A DNA stretch of 11,634 nucleotides, taken from positions 1 to 11,634 of the forward strand of contig PLRZ01000246.1 in NCBI GenBank assembly GCA_003164075.1, in the 5' to 3' direction. The translations under genes and the position numbers were made by a program. The notes beneath the pieces are model-generated. The model did not search any database. It worked only from the letters and a program-made list of their open reading frames with translations, and was not told the origin of the DNA. The DNA is from Bryobacterales bacterium (GTDB taxonomy: Bacteria; Acidobacteriota; Terriglobia; Bryobacterales; Bryobacteraceae). Below, piece by piece: positions 7,232 through 11,634 of this stretch. Positions within the stretch are counted from its first letter, which is position 1; every line of letters begins with the position of its first letter.

Positions 7232-8434
7232 CTACTTCGCCTCCGGCGCGACAGCCACGGCGACCCCGTCGCGAAGCCGGTCCTGTCCGGCCAGGACGAC
7301 GGACTCGTCGCCCCCGAGGCCGCTCTTGATCTGAATGTCCGTGCCGTAAACCGTGCCTGTCTCCACACGCTTCGAGTACACGCGTTTCTGCTCCGGAAAA
7401 TAGACAAACACCACGGTGGCGCCCTGCGGATCGTGGACCACGGAATCGCCAGGCAGAGTCATGGCGTCAAGCATGCGGTCGCTGCGAATCCGCGCCTCCG
7501 CGATCATACCCACGCGAAGCGCGTGCTTCGGGTTGGGAACGCGGATGCGAACCATGTAAGTGCGCGTGGTGGGATCGGCGGCAACATTGATCAACCGGAC
7601 CGCGCCCTCGAACGTCTCACCGGGCGCGGCCGGGACTTGGACCGCGGCGGTCTGGCCAAGCCGTACCAGATGGATGTCGGTTTCCGGCACGCCCACGGTG
7701 ATTTCCACCGGGTCGAGTTCGACGATCTGGAATACCGGACGCCCCGGTGAGGCCATTTCACCAACCTGAATAGTCCGGCTGGAAACAAAGCCGCTCAAGG
7801 GCGAACGGAGAGTCACATCTTCGAGGTGTTTGCGGGCCAGGCCCCCGGCGGCGACCGCTTGATTGTAGACGGCCCGGGCCTGCGCGCGATCTTCCTTCTG
7901 CGCGCCCGCCTGCGCCTGCGCGTACTGCTGCGCGGCCACCTGATAAGCGGCTTCGAATTTATGGAAATCGTTGGGGGCGAGGCTCTTGGAATCGTAAAGC
8001 TGCTTCATGCGGCGGTATTCGTCCTGCGCCCGTTCCCAGGCAATCCGCGCCTGTTCGACCACCTCCGGGCGCGCCGGGGACTCGGCCTTATCCAGCACCG
8101 CCCGCGCGGCCGCCACCTGGGCATCGGCGGCTTCCACCGCCAGCGCATAATCCGCCGGATCGATTCTGGCCAGCACCTGTCCTGACTGGACCGGGTCGCC
8201 CTCCCTGGGTCCGGCCTCAACCACTTTGCCCGAAACCACGAAGGACACATTCGAAGGCTCCTTCCAGGAAACGACGGACCCGCTGACCGGAACCGTTTGG
8301 GCAGTGTGAATGCGGTGGACGTTCCCAATTCTTACAGTGATGACCGCCTCCGGCTCCGGTGCGCCGTCTCTTCGGGAGGAGCACGATACCACCACGCCGA
8401 TGAGAGAGATCAGAACCGGAATTTTGCGATTCAA
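7232..8434 (-). CDS. RND periplasmic adaptor (membrane fusion protein), probable lipoprotein
   Basis: The protein has 400 residues, the normal size for an AcrA/HlyD-type adaptor that bridges an RND pump and a TolC channel. The N-terminus has a short basic head (NRK), a hydrophobic stretch and a VVSC lipobox, so Cys18 would be lipidated and anchored in the inner membrane. Next come the first half of the lipoyl domain (about 66-93, with VSGKV and GDPVQSGQVLARID), an alpha-helical hairpin (about 94-203, turn near SKSLAPNDF), the second lipoyl half (SPLSGFVSSR, 210-219), a beta-barrel (about 243-318) and a membrane-proximal domain (about 324-395). The start is TTG; no other in-frame start precedes the lipobox, and AAAGAG lies upstream. 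The stop is 4 bases before the pump ATG, so the two are surely co-transcribed. Substrate cannot be read from the sequence. Confidence 0.94.
   Translation of the reverse strand: MNRKIPVLISLIGVVVSCSSRRDGAPEPEAVITVRIGNVHRIHTAQTVPVSGSVVSWKEPSNVSFVVSGKVVEAGPREGDPVQSGQVLARIDPADYALAVEAADAQVAAARAVLDKAESPARPEVVEQARIAWERAQDEYRRMKQLYDSKSLAPNDFHKFEAAYQVAAQQYAQAQAGAQKEDRAQARAVYNQAVAAGGLARKHLEDVTLRSPLSGFVSSRTIQVGEMASPGRPVFQIVELDPVEITVGVPETDIHLVRLGQTAAVQVPAAPGETFEGAVRLINVAADPTTRTYMVRIRVPNPKHALRVGMIAEARIRSDRMLDAMTLPGDSVVHDPQGATVVFVYFPEQKRVYSKRVETGTVYGTDIQIKSGLGGDESVVLAGQDRLRDGVAVAVAPEAK
7240..7244 (-). promoter_or_regulatory. Shine-Dalgarno-like site for the pump gene
   Basis: GGAGG on the minus strand lies in the last codons of the adaptor gene, 12 bases before the ATG at 7227. 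The spacing is longer than ideal, but it supports this start over the longer open frame beginning at 7407. Confidence 0.5.
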
Positions 8435-8447
8435 AGATCGGCTCTTT

Positions 8448-9767
8448 TCATGCCACTCCCGCTTTCGCGTACCTCTCGCTATTCGGTTCCGATCCGCTCA
8501 GAGCGTAGAACAAGATGTACAAATAGCAGAGCACGGGGAGAAGGAACGCGTGGTGAAGTCCAATATGGTCGGCAATCACGCCCTGGATGACGGGCAGGAC
8601 GGCGCCGCCCACGATGGCCATATTCAGGATGCCTGAGCCACTTCCCGTCAAAGCCCCCAGTTCCGCCTCACCCAAAGTGAAAATCGTGGGGAACATGATC
8701 GAGTTGAAGAACCCGACGGCGAGAATCGTCCACATCGCCGTATGTCCGTCCAGTAACATGGAAGCAGTCACCAGCGCCGCCGCCACGATCGCGCATAGAG
8801 TCAGCAGCCGTCTGGGATCCATCCGCCGTGCCAGCGCCGAGCCGACAAAGCGTCCGATCATGGCGCCACCCCAGTAGAACGAAACATAACCCGCCGCGGT
8901 TATGGCGGAGAGCCCTGCAATCGCGGGCAAACCGAAATAGTTCACCAGAAAGCTCCCGATGGAAACTTCAGCGCCCACATAGGCGAAAACTCCGATCACC
9001 GCGAACAGCAGACTGGGATGCTTCCAGATCGAATCCGGGATCCTCAGTCGAGGGTCCGCGGCGCGCTTGAGGCTGGGCAGCTTCGAAAAGCCGATCAGAA
9101 CCGCCAACAACAACAGGGCAATGCCGATCGCGGTGTAGGGCATCTTGACCGACGCCGCTTGTTGCACGCGATACAGTTGCTGCGCGTGGGGAGTAAGTTT
9201 CTGGAATTGTCCAATGGCCAACGGCACGGCGCTCAGAATCAGCAGACCTCCAAGCTTCGGCGCGATGGTGGTGCCGAGCGAATTGAACGCCTGCGTCAGG
9301 TCCATGCGGCTGGATGCCGTTTTCGGTTTGCCTAGTTCGACCACATAAGGATTGGCGGACACCTGAAGGCCGGTGATCCCTCCGCCGAGAATCATGAGAG
9401 CGGTCAGGAACAACGGGTACGAAGCCGCGGACGCGGCAGGCAGGAACAGAAATGCTCCCACAGCCATGGTGAGCAGGCCGGCCACCATGGTCTTCTGGTA
9501 GCCGATCCAGTTGACGACCTTGGACCACGGCCATGAGAAGAAGAAGTAGGCCGAGAAGAAGGCGAACTGAACCAGCATGACTTTCGAATAGCTCAGGTCA
9601 AATAGCGCCTTCAGGTGTGGAACCAGGATGTCGTTCAGGCAGGTGATGAACCCCCACATGAAGAACAACGTGGTGACGATAGCCATGGGCCGTGTGTAAT
9701 TGGGAGCTGGAACATCCGGAATGGTTTGCGCCAGTTCGGATATAGGAGTCACTTCGCGAGTTGCCAT
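8448..9767 (-). CDS. FHS-family sugar MFS transporter (GluP/FucP-like)
   Basis: The 439-residue inner-membrane permease has about 12 hydrophobic segments. Family signatures are FFMWGFITCLNDILVPHLK (35-53), LQVSANPYV (134-142), SSRMDLTQAFNSLGTTIAP (152-170) and GFFNSIMFPTIFTLGEAELG (352-371), typical of the fucose/glucose/galactose:H+ symporter group. In E. coli FucP the residues D46, E135 and N162 matter for coupling and sugar binding; by motif the equivalents here are D46, Q135 and N162. The Gln matches what I recall of the GluP/NagP-like branch more than FucP, so a hexose other than fucose is likelier, though the substrate is not proven. ATG is preceded by GAGG at 8 bases. It lies 27 bases after the porin gene and 13 bases before the adaptor gene, so it is the inner-membrane half of an uptake pair within a longer operon. 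Confidence 0.93.
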   Translation of the reverse strand: MATREVTPISELAQTIPDVPAPNYTRPMAIVTTLFFMWGFITCLNDILVPHLKALFDLSYSKVMLVQFAFFSAYFFFSWPWSKVVNWIGYQKTMVAGLLTMAVGAFLFLPAASAASYPLFLTALMILGGGITGLQVSANPYVVELGKPKTASSRMDLTQAFNSLGTTIAPKLGGLLILSAVPLAIGQFQKLTPHAQQLYRVQQAASVKMPYTAIGIALLLLAVLIGFSKLPSLKRAADPRLRIPDSIWKHPSLLFAVIGVFAYVGAEVSIGSFLVNYFGLPAIAGLSAITAAGYVSFYWGGAMIGRFVGSALARRMDPRRLLTLCAIVAAALVTASMLLDGHTAMWTILAVGFFNSIMFPTIFTLGEAELGALTGSGSGILNMAIVGGAVLPVIQGVIADHIGLHHAFLLPVLCYLYILFYALSGSEPNSERYAKAGVA

Positions 9768-9775
9768 TGTGCTTG

Positions 9776-9779
9776 CCTC
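9776..9779 (-). promoter_or_regulatory. Shine-Dalgarno site of the sugar transporter gene
   Basis: GAGG on the minus strand lies 8 bases before the ATG at 9767, in the 27-base gap after the porin stop. It confirms the chosen start and leaves little room for a separate promoter. Confidence 0.6.
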
Positions 9780-9794
9780 AGTTCGCCGAGCAAT

Positions 9795-11405
<1,611 letters not shown>

Positions 11406-11634
11406 TCATCCGGCTATGCTCTTAAGCACGAAATAGTCCAAAGCAGACCCGCCGGTATTTCGGAGCCGCGAGTCCGCTAAGCCAGCGTGCCAGGCAGTGG
11501 TGCCGGCATGCAAATCCTGCACCTGAAACGCGAACTTTGCCGAATTGCGGCCGGCGAATGCCGTTCTGTCGCCGGTATGTATGTTGACGTCCAGCCGAAG
11601 AAGCGCGGGCTTAGGAACTCCTGACGTCGTGGAA
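11406..11634 (-). CDS. Possible C-terminal fragment of an unrecognised protein
   Basis: An open frame of 75 codons runs in from the right window edge to a TGA at 11406-11408, 12 bases before the porin ATG, a typical operon spacing. Third codon positions are about 65 percent G or C (my count), and the translation is balanced, unlike the arginine-rich alternatives in the other frames. It contains LLRLDVNIHTGDRTAFAG and ends DYFVLKSIAG. I do not recognise a family. The first 20 bases at the edge resemble a segment at 111-130, which leaves open that this is non-coding leader DNA with a chance open frame. Confidence 0.45.
   Translation of the reverse strand, partial: STTSGVPKPALLRLDVNIHTGDRTAFAGRNSAKFAFQVQDLHAGTTAWHAGLADSRLRNTGGSALDYFVLKSIAG
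11615..11634 (+). repeat. 20-base segment similar to 111-130, inverted
   Basis: Read on the plus strand this matches the reverse complement of 111-130 at 18 of 20 bases (GAACTCC.GA.GTCGTGGAA). It ends at the window edge, so a longer match may exist outside. It may be a dispersed repeat; only two copies are visible. Confidence 0.35.

Noticed and set aside
7228..7407. N-terminal extension of the pump frame by 60 residues
   Set aside because: It overlaps the end of the adaptor gene, is arginine- and serine-rich like an out-of-frame reading, and family pumps begin just before TM1 as in MNPIKASLRYP.
11486..11492. Perfect sigma-54 -24 box (TGGCACG on the minus strand) upstream of the porin
   Set aside because: No GC of a -12 box follows at the required 10-base distance from the GG, and it lies within a possible coding frame.

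Overview
The window is GC-rich and bacterial, and every supported gene lies on the minus strand, so transcription runs from right to left. An outer-membrane porin, a TolC-type channel, an RND pump and a lipoprotein adaptor show a Gram-negative (diderm) envelope. The codon use, the architecture and the GTGGGGCAGGC-type inverted repeat remind me of soil Acidobacteriota of the Solibacter/Bryobacter kind. That placement is recollection, not a search result.

Right part (11634 to 8448): a fragment of an unrecognised coding frame runs in from the window edge. Twelve bases after its stop comes a LamB/maltoporin-family outer-membrane porin with a long N-terminal coiled coil, then 27 bases on an FHS-family (FucP/GluP-like) sugar permease. 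Together these look like a sugar uptake route: porin through the outer membrane, MFS symporter through the inner membrane.

Middle (8434 to 2833): with only 13 bases of separation the same gene string continues into a lipoprotein periplasmic adaptor (TTG start). Four bases further on is a 1464-residue protein in which a complete HAE1-type RND pump is joined in frame to a complete TolC-family outer-membrane factor. The junction is a perfect-looking cleavable signal peptide. Two polypeptides would therefore encode a whole tripartite efflux system. This fusion is the most interesting item in the window. The tight spacing suggests sugar uptake and efflux are co-transcribed.

Left part (2832 to 1): a 213-base gap holds two inverted repeats after the pump gene and a 14-base perfect palindrome before the next gene. 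Then comes a two-component system: a membrane-bound histidine kinase (GTG start) overlapping by four bases a sigma-54-dependent NtrC-type response regulator (TTG start with a strong Shine-Dalgarno sequence). It may control the neighbouring operon, but no convincing sigma-54 promoter is visible here. The last 136 bases hold another hairpin and a second copy of an 18-base motif also found after the pump gene.
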